Below are positions 1 through 20,000 of a DNA stretch of 64,000 nt, one piece after another (within the stretch, counting starts at the first letter, position 1; the number at the start of each line of letters is the position of its first letter). The DNA comes from Protonemura montana (taxonomy: Eukaryota > Arthropoda > Insecta > Plecoptera > Nemouridae). The DNA lies in the NCBI GenBank assembly GCA_947568835.1, contig OX387603.1, positions 6,856,701-6,920,700 of the forward strand. Reading direction: 5' to 3'. The position numbers and the translations under genes are program-made. The notes below the pieces were generated by a model. It had not been told where the DNA came from and made no database searches. It saw nothing but the letters and a program-made list of their open reading frames with translations.

Positions 1-927
1 TGGGACACAAGTCAAATTCAACAACACAGCTGGCTTGGAGCTCTAGGATGGGTAATTTCCTTTAGCTTGATCAGTATTGCTTAATGGAAAACTAGGGATC
101 GTCTTAATCCAAATATCTATTTTATCATTCAGAGCGGGGTACTGGTTGTTGGCTGGTACCTCAGTCAGCCAACTCGACTGCGGACACTTCTTGGCAAACC
201 TTCACCACGGGATGAGCTAAAATATGAAAGCCTTTCAAACGTTTTGCTGTACTCTGTGCTTGCACAACCAGTAAACAATATTTTGCCAAAAGCATTGACT
301 CCAAAGGAGGAAACCCTGTGCTTTGAACCAAAAGAAGACTCCAGCAGAAATTTGAAAGCTGAGACTTTGGATCAAGCTGCTGAAAACTTGGGACAAGTCC
401 ATGGGTCAGTTGAAAACCGACTCGCAATGGAATTATCCAGGCGCAAACACCATAAGGAAGCAGCCATTTTATTTCAAAAAGCAGCGGAGAGAGGAAATGC
501 TTCCGCGGCCTTCAATTTAGGCCTCTGTTACGAACAGGGGCTGGGAACAGTGCAAGACTTTCGTAAAGTAAGTAATACTTAAATATCCTTACCGAATATG
601 TGTGAAAGATTTAATTTCTTTATCTCTTACTTATTTCCTCTTGGTACATAGGCAGCAGAATGCTACGAAATGGCAGCAAACGGTGGGCATGCATCCGCCA
701 TTTACAACTTGGGTGTTTTCTACGTCCATGGCTGGGGAGGCAAGAAAGCTGATCGAGCTCGTGCTCGGCAGCTATTTGTCGCTGCTGCTCGTTTGGGTCA
801 GGTAGAGGCTAGGAAAGCTCTGGGAATTGCAGACAAGAAGTCCAGTATACCGGAAAATGATCTCACTGCGCATCATAACGCAGTGCAAGACTCGATCACT
901 AACTATGCTAAATTGCTCCAGGTTTGA
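1..927 (+). CDS. DELE1: SEL1-repeat protein, probable DELE1 homologue (3' part)
   Basis: The gene enters from the left edge, so its start is missing. Exons seen are 1-51, 133-567 and 652-927. All junctions are phase 0 with GT-AG borders, and the stop is TGA at 925-927. The first exon and the start of the second encode a hydrophobic stretch, GALGW then SGVLVVGWYLS. The C-terminal half carries SEL1/TPR-like repeats (AAILFQKAAERGNASAAFNLGLCYEQG, then AAECYEMAANGGHASAIYNLGVFY, quoted with the family residues A, G, Y and L in register). DELE1 is the mitochondrial stress messenger that relays damage to the HRI kinase. The assignment rests on the hydrophobic segment followed by terminal SEL1 repeats. 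Another SEL1-repeat protein is possible. An AATAAA at 1484-1489 could end the transcript. Confidence 0.6.
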
Positions 928-3900
928 GAGTTGCCAAGTCACTTGATAATCGTCACAATAATAGCTTGTTTCGAGTGTTAATGTGGCCTGGTCTAGTTGC
1001 TTGGTTGTAAATATAAAAATATGTATGTTTTAGATACAAAGCCTACCTGTCACAGAAGCAAATCCAATTTTGTTAATTTCTTATTATTTTTATATCGGCA
1101 TGTCAACTGTTGACCTTGATATATATTTTTTGTTGGTACACTTGAATTACAAAAAAGTACTTTTCTTGAAAAGGGGAAAAATGAAGGCTAACATTTTTTT
1201 ACCCTCAAAAGTTACAATGTGCTCATCGTTTGGTCCTTAAGGATTTGGTATGCTTTTTACTGAGCAAAGGTATAAAGAGCAGCCTGATGGTACTTTTTAT
1301 TGCTTCTATTTGCTTTTTATTTGGCTATTTATTGTTGACCGTAGAAATTGAAGACTTCAAATTGTGCTCAAAAGTCTTCCTAAAGGTCATTCAGTTATCA
1401 AACCACTGAAGTTGTCAATTTTCTGATCGACTGGCAATTGTATTTTTGGTGTACTTTCTATTACCGTACTGTGCTCCAGTAAAAATAAAAAACTTTTAAA
1501 GTTAATGAAACAGTGTTATTATGTGATAAATCCCAGATGCCATCCGAAGACTTGTTATATCCCTTATGACATCATTCAGAACAGCCCTTTAAACAAAGAT
1601 GAAAGAAACAATTTCAGAGAAGAAAATAATTTAACAGCAACTTGAAGCATGCAACAACTTTGCTTATAACAAGGGGAACTGACATCATTAGAACTAAAAA
1701 CTTGCCAAAAACTAAAAAAAAGTTCCCAATTATTCTTGTGAATGGGAAAGCTATTAGTAGGATTTGAATTCACTTACAAGGGTAAGAATCAGGATAGTTT
1801 TTTTGGAAAATATTCAGGCAAAGTTAGTACAAAGTTATTTGAACAATGACTATACATTGTGGGCAATAATTTGAGTTATATACATTGGCAACAAATAAAT
1901 CTAAGGTGTTTCCACGGAAAATTCCCTCTTTACCCAGTTAGATTCGTTCGCCGACGTAGACAGTTGCGTGTGCTATTTGCTCTTAAAAAAACCAATGATT
2001 ATGTTTCAAACCGTTGAGAAAACCGACATGCTGGGAGTTGTTTGTGGTGAGTTCAATCAATTGCATCATATGAATTGATAATTCCAGCTTTTTAAACGAC
2101 GTTAGTAATTTCTCGGCAATATAGGTGAATGCTGGACGTGTAGCACCATTGACTTTGACCGCCTCCGCCAATTGTTCCTTCATCACAGAATCCACACTTT
2201 ATAAAATCTTGTAAGACAAATAAATAATGCTAACTACTACACTGGTTCACAAAGTGCAAGATATTGTTGCAGTGCCGCTTATCACATGAGAGAGTTTCTA
2301 GATGGGTTCAAGTTCAGATTTTTACTTAACTTCGTAGCACAAACTTGATACTTTCACAGGTACTTTAGTTTTATAATCAACTTGACAGCTGTCACAACGT
2401 ATTACACTTGAAATAACAATATCTTGGCCGCCTTGAAAACTTCCACATCAGCGAGACCTAATTGACTTTGCTAATACAGCCTTCTAAATAAATTTAATGG
2501 GTGTCTTGATTTAAGTAGAACTTTAACGTTGGCAAGGGAAGACACTCTTGCCGTAATTGGTTAATGGAATAGAACATACTTTGGTAAAGCACATTCAGCA
2601 ACTATAAGACCGTATTAACAATGGCCATCCATTGTGAATAACAATTTTAATTCCTAACACCGGCAACAAATAAACCCAAGGTGTTTCCGCGGAAACTTGC
2701 TTCTTTACCCGGTTAGATTCGTTTGCCAATGTAGACAGTTGTGTGTGATATTTGCTTTTCAAAAACCAAGAATAATGTTGCAAACCATTGAGAAAGCCAA
2801 CATGTTGAGAGTTGTTTGCGGTGAGTTCAATCAATGTCATGGTACGAATCAATAATCCTGCATTTCGAAAGTTTTTTTTCTTGTTTAGTAATATTAGGGA
2901 TTGTCAATGGAATGCACTTAGTTTCACCCAGATAGAAAGTTAGTTGCATGCAAATGCAAGTCATTGTTTTCAAAACATGCCACACAAAGATGTCAGATAC
3001 AAAAACGTATCAAAACAGACGATAATTTTCTTCTCGCTGTCAAGACACATTTTTTAATAACCCGACTAAAACAGCACCGAAACGATGTTGACACTCGCAT
3101 ATGAATATTTTTTCTTGTCTCACACTTGTCCAAAATTTGTCTTAGCCACAATACAAAGGTAGCAGTTCGTTAACGCTGAAGATTCAAACCTATCGTCAAA
3201 TGGTGTGCTATGCACTTTTGGGCCAATAACATAGTAATAAATTCCCATTAAATGAATCTGCAAAGAATTTTATACACCTAGTCTCATTTTAAAACATCGT
3301 TCAGACAGAGCATATGGTTTGTCATAATAATACCTGCAAATTGTTGTCCAGATAACTTTGTAATATATACATAGCATTAAAATTTGATCAACCTGACAGC
3401 TGTCATGACTGCAAACAACATGTCTTGACCCTCTTGAAACACAGTTTTTTATTAAGAAACTAATTAACTCTGCTGAGAGGGCCTTCTAAAGTAATTTTTA
3501 TTTTCCAGTCTTTAACAAATTTGCATCTTCATTATGATGATTCATTCTTCCTATTTCCACGCCAATTTTCGGCCCACACGTACCCTAAAAATATAGAACT
3601 TGACTTCATTAAGTGCCGTTTATTAGTAGCTAATTCAAGCATGTTTCTCTGTTCGCAGATTCCGCAAAGGAGGGATGCAGTGGGCACGCTGGAGGTGGGC
3701 AATAAACAGCTAAATGAACTCCCATTTGGTTTGGTGAAAGCTTGTCAAATTTCTTCTTGATCATAAACAAAGCTGAGTCCACCAGAAAATCAGCTCCTGC
3801 TATTCAAGCTGTTGACGTTAGGCGAACACGGCCTCTTAGTCGAAGCATATGGATTGGGAATGTAACAGGAATAGATGTTTATTGATACATACTACACTGA

Positions 3901-5387
3901 GTAGTACTTTCTTGAACCCAGTTTATTTATGATTGCTTTGCGGTGCTAAATGGCATACTTGGTAAATTGACATAATTTGGTGAACTTACAAATGTCATCA
4001 TTAACGGTTAGTGACAAAAAGCTGTCATATGTAATTGTGAAGAGAAAAGAAGAAACACAACTTACCAAGGCTGAAAATCTGGTTGCAAAAGATACAGAGT
4101 TGAAGTACATTTTGGCTATGTTGTCTTGTTTACATCGTAAGAAAATGTAAAATATTTATTAAGGCAAATAGCCGAAATGCTGTTCAACCATAGTTACAGA
4201 GGCTGTGGTCACTATGGCTTTTTATTTCTATAGTTAAACAATCTCCCGCAATCACAACCACCTTTTCAACCGAAGTTAATTGTGTCCTTTCTTTCCTATT
4301 CTCCTTTACATAAATAGTATATTCTATTTCTAGTTGTTTATGAGTAGAATCAGAATTACTGATTGTGAATAACATTGGTGACATTAATATTTTGTTACCA
4401 CTGAAGGTTTTTCTGAGATCTTTTCAACATAAAGGTGATTGGCACGACAGAAAAAACAGACATTGCAGAAATAAGTATCACAATCAACTAAAACTAGATC
4501 ATTTTTCTCCTTTAGCCATAAACAAGACTACTGTAAAAAGCAGATTACGTAAAAAAAAGCAGGTTTACGACAACCTTGACAAGCTTGTTAAGATAAGATG
4601 CTGGATCATGTAATGTGACAGACCCCTTGAGGTTTGGGAGCGTTGACAAAATAATTGGCACATGCCCTGACTAGAAATTTGCACTCGATTTGCTTTGAAG
4701 ATATTTTCAATCTTTGTGCCAACCTTAGGTGACTTGCCACTTTATTTCTAACTCTTCACACATAAGCACAATCAGCTACAATATCACATCTGGCTGCAAA
4801 ACTGCCTAGCCAGCATGCACTGCAAAGTGCGTTTAATTCAAACATACAGCATCCATTTTCTGTGCCTCTTGCAAATCTTTGGCCACTTGCATGCAACATT
4901 CAGCATTTTTGGCTATAGCAAATGAAAAGTATTCCTAGCAAACTGATTGTTACTACTGACTCTGCTATGTTGCAAAGTCACTAGACTTAAAGTTCTTGTC
5001 CCTTGCGAATATTACTTGTTATGGGTGTATTTCTTATTAGATAAGAAAACACTGTTAGCAACAAATCGGGTTAAGTAGTACCGTGAAAGTCAAAATACAC
5101 TAACAAAATAACAAGTATCATTTCTTCATCCGCGTATCATACGTTTAACTCTTGGCATTTGAGATGTGACATGGAAATTTGCCAATACTCGCAATTAATT
5201 GAAACCATGGATAAAGTCAACTTTAAGGCAATAACTCTTGACTTTAAAATGGAATGCATTCCTACATTAGCTCAAAGTCTTGGTTTCAGTTCACATGGCA
5301 AAACGAGTAGAGTAACAGGTAAAATCAATCAAGACTGAATTGATAATGACTTCCTGATAAATCCAGTGCTGATGTAGCTCTGGCTTC
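928..5387. other. Intergenic stretch without a confident gene
   Basis: This lies between the convergent 3' ends of the SEL1-repeat gene and KIF3A. It is AT-rich with many stops in all frames. The only clear structure is the tandem duplication at 1812-3511. Short open frames at 3521-3760 and 4184-4613 show no recognisable motif and no exon-like GC rise. The first part, up to about 1490, is probably 3' UTR of the upstream gene. A reverse-strand AATAAA (TTTATT on +) at 4741-4746 may serve KIF3A. Confidence 0.6.
1812..3511. repeat. Diverged tandem duplication, two units
   Basis: Unit 1 covers roughly 1812-2505 and unit 2 roughly 2593-3511, in the same orientation. Matching landmarks occur in the same order: GGCAACAAATAAA (1888 region and 2663 region), GTTAGATTCGTT, GACAGTTG, GAGTTCAATCAAT, then CTTGACAGCTGTCA against CCTGACAGCTGTCA (about 2380 and 3390), and GCCTTCTAAA near each end. 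Unit 2 is longer in its middle third. On the minus strand both units can be read as NNSQHVGFLNGL followed by HTQLST-ANESN, but unit 1 has stops. This could be a decayed duplicated gene fragment or a repeat. I do not recognise the product. Confidence 0.65.
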
Positions 5388-12624
<7,237 letters not shown>

Positions 12625-12869
12625 TTTAAAACTTCAGCCAAGATTGAATTAGGTGTAAGAGTTTCGGATAAAAATACGCATTTTGAAGCTAGACTAAAAT
12701 AAAACGTTCAGCGATTGGAAATAAGAACAGAATCGCCATTTAACAACAATCTTCTTTCGCGGCTGATCGATCGAAAAATTTGAACTGTCAATGTCATACG
12801 ACTAGCTGTCAGTTTTCTGTCAATCTCGTGAAGGCAATTGCTGTCTTTTATTTACAATTTCGTTTCAAA
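12625..12869. promoter_or_regulatory. Shared promoter interval, KIF3A / zinc-finger gene
   Basis: The two start codons face away from each other with 245 bases between them, so both 5' UTRs and promoters must fit here, unless upstream non-coding exons exist. No TATA box placed convincingly for either gene was seen. This is inferred from geometry only. Confidence 0.55.
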
Positions 12870-15866
12870 ATGGGAAATATTGATTCTCTAACGGAGCTAG
12901 CAAATACATTAGATATTTTTTTTAAAGGGGTATGACATTTTTATATTTATCTGTTATATTTTGCCTATAATTAACTTTCATGGCACCTGTCCTAACCTAA
13001 CTTATTACTTGTTGCAGTTATCGGAGTGCAATTTGTTGACAATGTACTCACTTCAACTACAAGCAACTGCAGTTGACTCTCCAATTCAAGAAAAATTTCA
13101 ATGCTTGGTTCACCAATTTATGAAGAATCTTCAGTGTTTGTTATCCAACATTCCCAAGTTTCCTGGACAGGAACTCTATTTTGATGCTTCAACGCAAACT
13201 GTTGATGGTACTCACAACGATACGAGTGGAGAGCTCTTATTGGTACCGGACAGTTTAGTTCAGCCTCTAACGAGCTTCACAATTGACACAAAAGCGTGGA
13301 ATGAAGAAATTTCAATACAGGTTGATACAGAACATAAACACACCACTGACGAAATAAATGTTATTTGTGAATTGACTAGCTCAGAAAATATTGACAGGCA
13401 TGTTTTTGTTTCAAACGAAATGGTAATTTCTGAAGAACATCAAATAGTTAACCAAACTATTCAGTTTAAAGGTGAGAATAAATTTGAATTGTTATTATAT
13501 TGGACTTAAGTAGTCAATACATATTATAAATATCTGAATGGAAGATATGAACCTACCTAACATCTGCTATATAACATTTATATACATTTTGTACCTCTAG
13601 ATGGTTCAGAGAATGAGGATAACCTCAATGTCGAGAAAGACCCCCTAGAGGAAATTCCCTGCGAGAGTCTTATGCAGGTAGCGTCATCTTCTGAATCGGA
13701 AGAAACGACCTCAGAACCAGCAGCAATCTTTATCTGCGAAACTTGTGACAAAACATTCAACACTGCTCGAAGTCTAGCTCATCATCTTAGCTTAAAGCAC
13801 GGGAACAAAGGACAGTGTGATAGATGTTCACAGGTGAATCTTTATATTTTCTCTGCAAATGCTTGATTTAATACATTTAATTTCTTTTGTGTATTTAGAC
13901 CCACAAAAAAGTTTTTAAAAACCTTGATGATTAATTGTCATTCATGGGTGTATTGCAAGTCAAGCCTCTGTAGTTCTCAACCTTGAAAGAAACTCAACAG
14001 GTTCCAGGATTAACCATATTATCTGGTGACCAAAACTTTGACAGTTCTCTGCCCAGTTATCACTGAATTTCACTCTGGGCCCCTGGCCCTCAGGAAAGTT
14101 GAACAGCCTTCTATTGTTTCTGGCGAGTCTTACGTAATGTTGCATATATTTTTAATCCGGGGGGAATAATCACTGATGCCTAGCCTGATCTGATGTTTGA
14201 TCTGATATTTGTTGCCTTGAAGCAGCCCTCAGGTACAAATTCTTAACAAAAAACATCACGAAATATAAAGAAATCCCTGAACCACTTCATAACAACAGAC
14301 CTCTGACCAATGTTGTGTTACTGTTTTGAGACAATACCGATGGTCTTATACATTTTTTCCGTCATCAGCACTTCCCGTCAGTTCAAAGCCTGCAAGATCA
14401 CTGTCGCGCAGAACACGGTGGCGCCGGCTGCTTCACGTGCCCCACGTGCGGTCGCCGCTTTATGGCCAAGCTCAGCTACCGACGACACCTGGACACTCAC
14501 AACGGCAGGAAGGCAGCCGTCTGCGACGTAAGCCCCTCCCTCAAAGAGGGAAAGAGCCCCTAGGCCCCTTGAGAGCCTAGGGCCCTCTCCCCAAATCTTA
14601 GAGCCAAATCAAAAGCCATGATCTATCCCTCAAAAACCTAGTCCCCTTTCTTTTGGTGAACATCTCATTAATGTGCAATCTTACTCCAATTGCAAATGCT
14701 TGCAATTGGCAAAGTATTTTATTATTTGGAACACTTATAACCTCTCATAACTGTTTTCTCTTTGATTTGTAGAAATTCACTTTGCAAAAGGCTGCTTCAC
14801 AAATTTAGATGCACATAGCAGACTCTGTGCCTATAACTTAAATGCCTTTGACTAAGGTATCTGATGGGTTACAATAAATTTATTTATAATGGATAGTTTT
14901 GAAATAATCTTATGGAGGTCACCAAATTTTGATCACAACTTAAGCATTGACATAGACACTTAGTTTGACCCTGGCCTTGTTACTGTGTCCAGGTGTGTGG
15001 GCGAATGTTCAGCCGAGCTGACTACCTGCAGAAGCATTACATGACGCACACAGGATTGCGACCGCACCCATGCCACCAGTGTCCACGCAGATTCGTCAGC
15101 TCTGGCCAGCTCAAGGTCAGTCCCTCTGTCCATTCTGGCACGTTTACGTAACTCTTGCCTCCTCTGTGTGAGCCTTCACTCAGCAGATTCTGCTAGATAA
15201 AAACTTTGTACATGCAATTGAAAAATTTATCTAGGAAAAACAATTTCATGAATTTGGGTCTATTATATGACTAGATGTCTGTCATAGATACTTAATATGA
15301 CTAGATTTCAGGGCACAGCTTTCCTATTGTGACATTTTTTAGTTATTTACCTAGACATCTGTTTCAAATCTTTTACCCTTAATAAACTAGGACATTTTAT
15401 AAGATAACAGGAAAAAGTATACTACTTTCCTTTATAATACCCGTTTTTTAAATAGTTTTTCTTTTAACTCCTTGGGTTCTTAGTACTGTATTTAGTGCTG
15501 CACTGCATTTTTCCCAGGATTTAAAAACATTGAGGACAGGTTGATGTTTTCTTGAGACTGGAACAGGGATGAGTGGCCTTCAGGTTGGTACCTCTGTTTT
15601 CCCAGGTGCATGAGCGAACACACACTGGCGTACGAGAGCACGTATGCGGCGTGTGCGGTCGAGCCTTTAGCCGGCTTGACAAGCTTAAAGAGCACACTCT
15701 GCGCCACCTGAACATCAAACGCTTTGCCTGCAATCGGTGTCCACGATCGTACGCAGAGAAACGCGATCTCAACAACCACCTCAAGGTCCACAATGCAGAG
15801 GATACAATGACCTCTAATAGGGTAGGGACTAACTCAACTCCTGGAGAGGCGGTACCAGCCACTTGA
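12870..15866 (+). CDS. C2H2 zinc-finger protein, seven fingers
   Basis: Six coding exons (12870-12929, 13018-13471, 13601-13833, 14369-14527, 14993-15115, 15606-15866) join in frame to 429 residues. The N-terminal half (to about 195) is not recognisable and is rich in acidic and polar residues. It has runs such as SSSESEETTSEP just before the fingers. The C-terminal half has seven C2H2 fingers starting CETCDKTF, CDRCSQHF, CPTCGRRF, CDVCGRMF, CHQCPRRF, CGVCGRAF and CNRCPRSY, the later ones with TGxRPHPC-type linkers. Introns cut fingers 2, 4 and 5. The protein probably binds DNA in the nucleus, and no orthologue can be named. The start was chosen as the first ATG whose exon ends in phase with the next acceptor. 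AATAAA occurs near 16374. Confidence 0.85.
14688..14750 (+). repeat. Degenerate copy of the foldback repeat family
   Basis: Within a zinc-finger gene intron, the sequence has the TTGCAAATGCTTGCAA module, a TATTTTATTATT spacer and then GGAACACTTATAACC, which corresponds to the arm start of the elements at 8337 and 19483. The second arm is missing or decayed. Confidence 0.5.
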
Positions 15867-17097
15867 CACTGTGCTGCAGAAAAGATTTAGATACTACGTG
15901 GGAGAAGAGAATCTTCTTTTGTTTTTTCTCGATTTTTTATCGTTTCCTACGCAGCCTAGCCCTTGTTTCTCATAAGCAGACAAGATGTGTACTTTAATAG
16001 AGTACTTAGGCAAGCGAATAGGTTCTGTACTTAGCATTTATACAATGCTTTGGAAGTAAGCCAACGTGATTGTGAGGCTTCGATTTTTTGGTGCTCAACG
16101 ACACACTTTTTTGACAATTGGCCTAGTGGCGCTAGTCTAATGGAGTCATCGAATGAGTCCGTGATGATGAACCTAATCTAATCTAGAAGGGAAGAGCCAG
16201 TGCCAACACATACACTATGCTGGTCATCAAAGGGACTACCGGCTTTCATGTCCATTCCAAAATAAGGTATAATTTTAACAGTAGAATTCATCCACTAAGG
16301 CATGCTGTTGAGAGAATGATAGGCAAGGTGGATGAAGTTGTATGGACTTTGCTCTATCTAACCTTTTTTTCCAAATAAAACTGGTAGTGAGTATAATGAT
16401 CACCCACCCAATACCGTACCCGGCAAAGTGTTGCCTAACTTTGGTGATCTCAAGAACCAGTGTTTTTAGCGTGTTAAACCGTTCGGTTTGAGCCTGTTAA
16501 ACTGATGGTATTGGCAAGTATTATGGCTTGGGATTTACCTCGAATTATTACACTGCATGTTACTGGCATCTGCAGTGTCAAACCATTTTTACGCGGTGTT
16601 GGAAAGATGTGCTACCGTGCGCCTGGCAAGTTGAGATCATTTTTAATAACCATAGAATTTTTTAATATACTAGTATTTAGGACTGTCTGCAAATAAACTA
16701 CCTCCAAGATCCAAAGTACCTACTTATTTAACTTGAGAAGTGTTTACAAATTATGTGTATACTTTTTTCAACCTACATTATTAAGAGATTAGGTGAGCAA
16801 TAAAAAATAAAGTTTGCTTTTCTCCTAAGGTACGTTGTAATAATTGACCAGATCCTACTCTGTGCAAAAGCCAGTTCAATCGGAAACAAAAGCTAGATTC
16901 CCATTGCCAGACTCAAAGCCTATTTGGAAATACTAACATGTTAATAAATGTCAAGTGCAGTAGTAAATTTTATTAAAATAACAAAATAAATATAAATATT
17001 GTAACTCAAATATCTGGTAACTAAGAAGACTGTGTTAGCTGAACAAGACTTCTAGCAACGCTTCTAGCCTAAACGACTAGTTCTGTGCTGGCAAAGG
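15867..17097. other. Intergenic, convergent 3' ends
   Basis: This region lies between the stops of the zinc-finger gene (+) and PRCP (-). It contains AATAAA for the plus gene near 16374 and again near 16806, and TTTATT at 16969-16974 (AATAAA on minus) for PRCP. No coding signal was seen beyond short chance frames. Confidence 0.6.
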
Positions 17098-20000
17098 TCA
17101 TTGAAATAATGAATCAAGGCTGTTGTCACTGTCTTGGCTGACCCACGTACGGATGGCGTTCCGATGGATATCTCTCGCCAGCACTACGGAAATTGGATCG
17201 GCAGAGTTTCGCCCTCGAAGGTCAAGATGGTGTGCCCCCTCGGGGATGATGATGGCTATTGCAGTTGCAGACAGATTTTTCATCACCCCTCCACTAGACC
17301 ATGGATCCAGCAGGCCTAGAAATCGGGTTCACGTTAACTTACATTTCAAGCACTTTATGGATCTGTCTTCCTCTAGCTCAAAAGTATATTCAAATATTGT
17401 ACATATTTGAAGTTATTCACCCAATTCAATCTAATTTTTAAGTTTCCTTGAGGTTATGCCCTCCCTATTTAGTTTCTTTCACCACACCAATTATCCAGCC
17501 TTTTGGCAGTAATTATTAGTGTGAAGCATTAAAAAACTATCTGCGTAATTTGTTTCTTTTAATTTTTTGTGTAAAGCCATGTATCGACATGAAACAAATA
17601 TCTGTTGGTGATGATGGTTTTTAGACTCATGTCTACTTGATTTATCTTTAGCACAAGTTTTTCTAAAAATCTGTTGGTGATTTGGTTTTTAAACCCACAT
17701 CTAAAATGTCTAATTTCACGTCTAATTTAAAATTATAACAAAATTTATTGTATATAAAATTTATTTTGATAAAAACCCAGTTTTTAAACAGTCTTGTTCA
17801 AAATCGATGATCTTTTTGATGCTTACCATTGCTGAAGACGATGTTGGAGGCTGTCGAAAGATCTTTGATGTGGCCCCCGAATCGGTTGACGATAAGGTTG
17901 GGGTCAGGGCGCACGCCCCACCGCTTGAAGCATCCATCCGCATACGATTTCATGTTCCAATCACTAGGCTCGAAAAAGTCCTTCTTGCCGTCGTAGCACA
18001 TTGGCATCACCTGCGACACAACCATACGGGACCAGATTTCAGAAGCGCAAACAATTACGAATAAGGAAAGAATGTGACGATCAGTATGTCAAGAGAGAGC
18101 GCGCAGAATTAGCCTTAAGTACCACAGTGATCTGCTACGGCTCATTATGTTGATGGGTACGCTTTCCATTATGGATCGAAGGAGTACTTGAGCCCTAAAA
18201 AGTGTTTTTGCTACCTTTTTACTGTGTGCTTCTACCAAACATAATGCATATGCTCTGTAGATAAAACAACATATACGTGAAACCAAATGATGCATATTAT
18301 TGTTCAAAATTTCATTTACTGTATCTCTCTTAGACAGAGACTACCTTCTTACCATCTCGGTACAGGCCTGGAAATCCCAGCCCCTGTCTCCCAGAGCTGG
18401 GGTGGCGTTCTGCTCAACATCGAGGCACTTGGCGGCACCGGTGAAGTTGGAGTAAACATTGATCGCACGCCTCAGTGCTTCGAGCAGCGGCCGATCAGGC
18501 AAGGATGAATTATGCAAGTGGTTGCACACAGCCTGGAACAATCAGGAAGCGCATTTTGAATGATTCCTGTACGTATGAAAAGCATTATCATAACAGCTTT
18601 ACATTACACTATTCTCTGAATGCTTCCTTCTATCTTTAGGTGATCTGTTTTTCATATTGTGTTCCAATGCCAAATTTGGTTACTACTGGTTTGAAAGCAA
18701 AAAGAATCATAATTGAGAAGCTCTGTAGGGCAATCTTAGCGTCTCCATGTCAACCAAAAGTTGAATCTACCAATGCACCAATTATGCTTGATAATATTTT
18801 TTGTTTTCAAAGGTAGCAACGAAAAAGTGTGTTTAAGAAAATCTTCTCTATAATCATATTTTTTGGCTCAGATGATTAAAAACACCCGTTGAGACCCTCT
18901 AAACTGGAACACAAGCATACAAACTTGTGTACGAGCATTATTTGGTTCACCTTGATTGGGTATGCCGGCAGGGGAGCGAGAAAGTTGGCCTTGTAGGGAT
19001 AGTCAACCATGGCTAGGTTGGTCAGGACGTCAGCCAGCCACTCTTTGAGTGTTACCACGTCGCTATTGGCACCGAGGGGCTTGCAGAGCTGCCATGCCTT
19101 GCTCAGCCATCCTTTACCTTCGGCTGCAACAGATGAGCCCAAGTTCCAAACCACCCCATCTTGAGAAAGATTGCTTATCCTAAGAGTGCTTGAGCTCACA
19201 GATTCAGGAAACTTTAAAAGTAATTTCCTTAATTATATCTACCTAGGTATAATCAGAGATGGGCAAGACACTAAAAAAATTACCTGAGATACAAGATATA
19301 TTTAAAAAATATCCGTGATATAGGTACAAGATGCTTCCACAAAAAGTATCTCAAGATACAAGGCACGTAAGTATCTCGTATCCCCCATCCCTCGATACCA
19401 TATGTTACATTATGCAGGGCCCACTGCCAACGAATGTGTTGCTTCTTAGCCAGTTAATCTACCGATTAGGATGAATCTTATTTAAATTGCCAACGCTTGC
19501 AATGCGCGAGGTATTTTATTATTATCAACACTATAACCGTCTCAGAAATTGATGCCCAAAAATCCCCGTTTGAGCATCAATTTTTGAGACGGTTATAGTG
19601 TTGATAATAATTAAATCTACCGATTATTCAAGGTAGATCGGACGACGCATTACCAGTGGTGGCAACCCTGTTGATGGCAGCCCAGGACTTGCGGACACTC
19701 TCCGCACACTCGCGGTTGGCAGCGGCGAAGTCGGAGGTCACGATGCGGCCAAATGCATCGCACGGAGTTGAGCCTGGGAACTGCAGGATCGGTGCCGAGG
19801 CTGCAATCGCCCTACACAAAGCAGGCAGCTTCCAGTCAGTAGGGTCACAGAATAGGGAGAGACAGTCATGATGTAACAGTGATTCCAAACATACAATTAG
19901 TGTGGTGCTGTACTTAAAGGTGGGAACATGGAAATTCCCACCAACTGGGGGAGGCAGAACTTATGAGATTTTAATTTCTAGATTTTTTAGCGATATTAAT

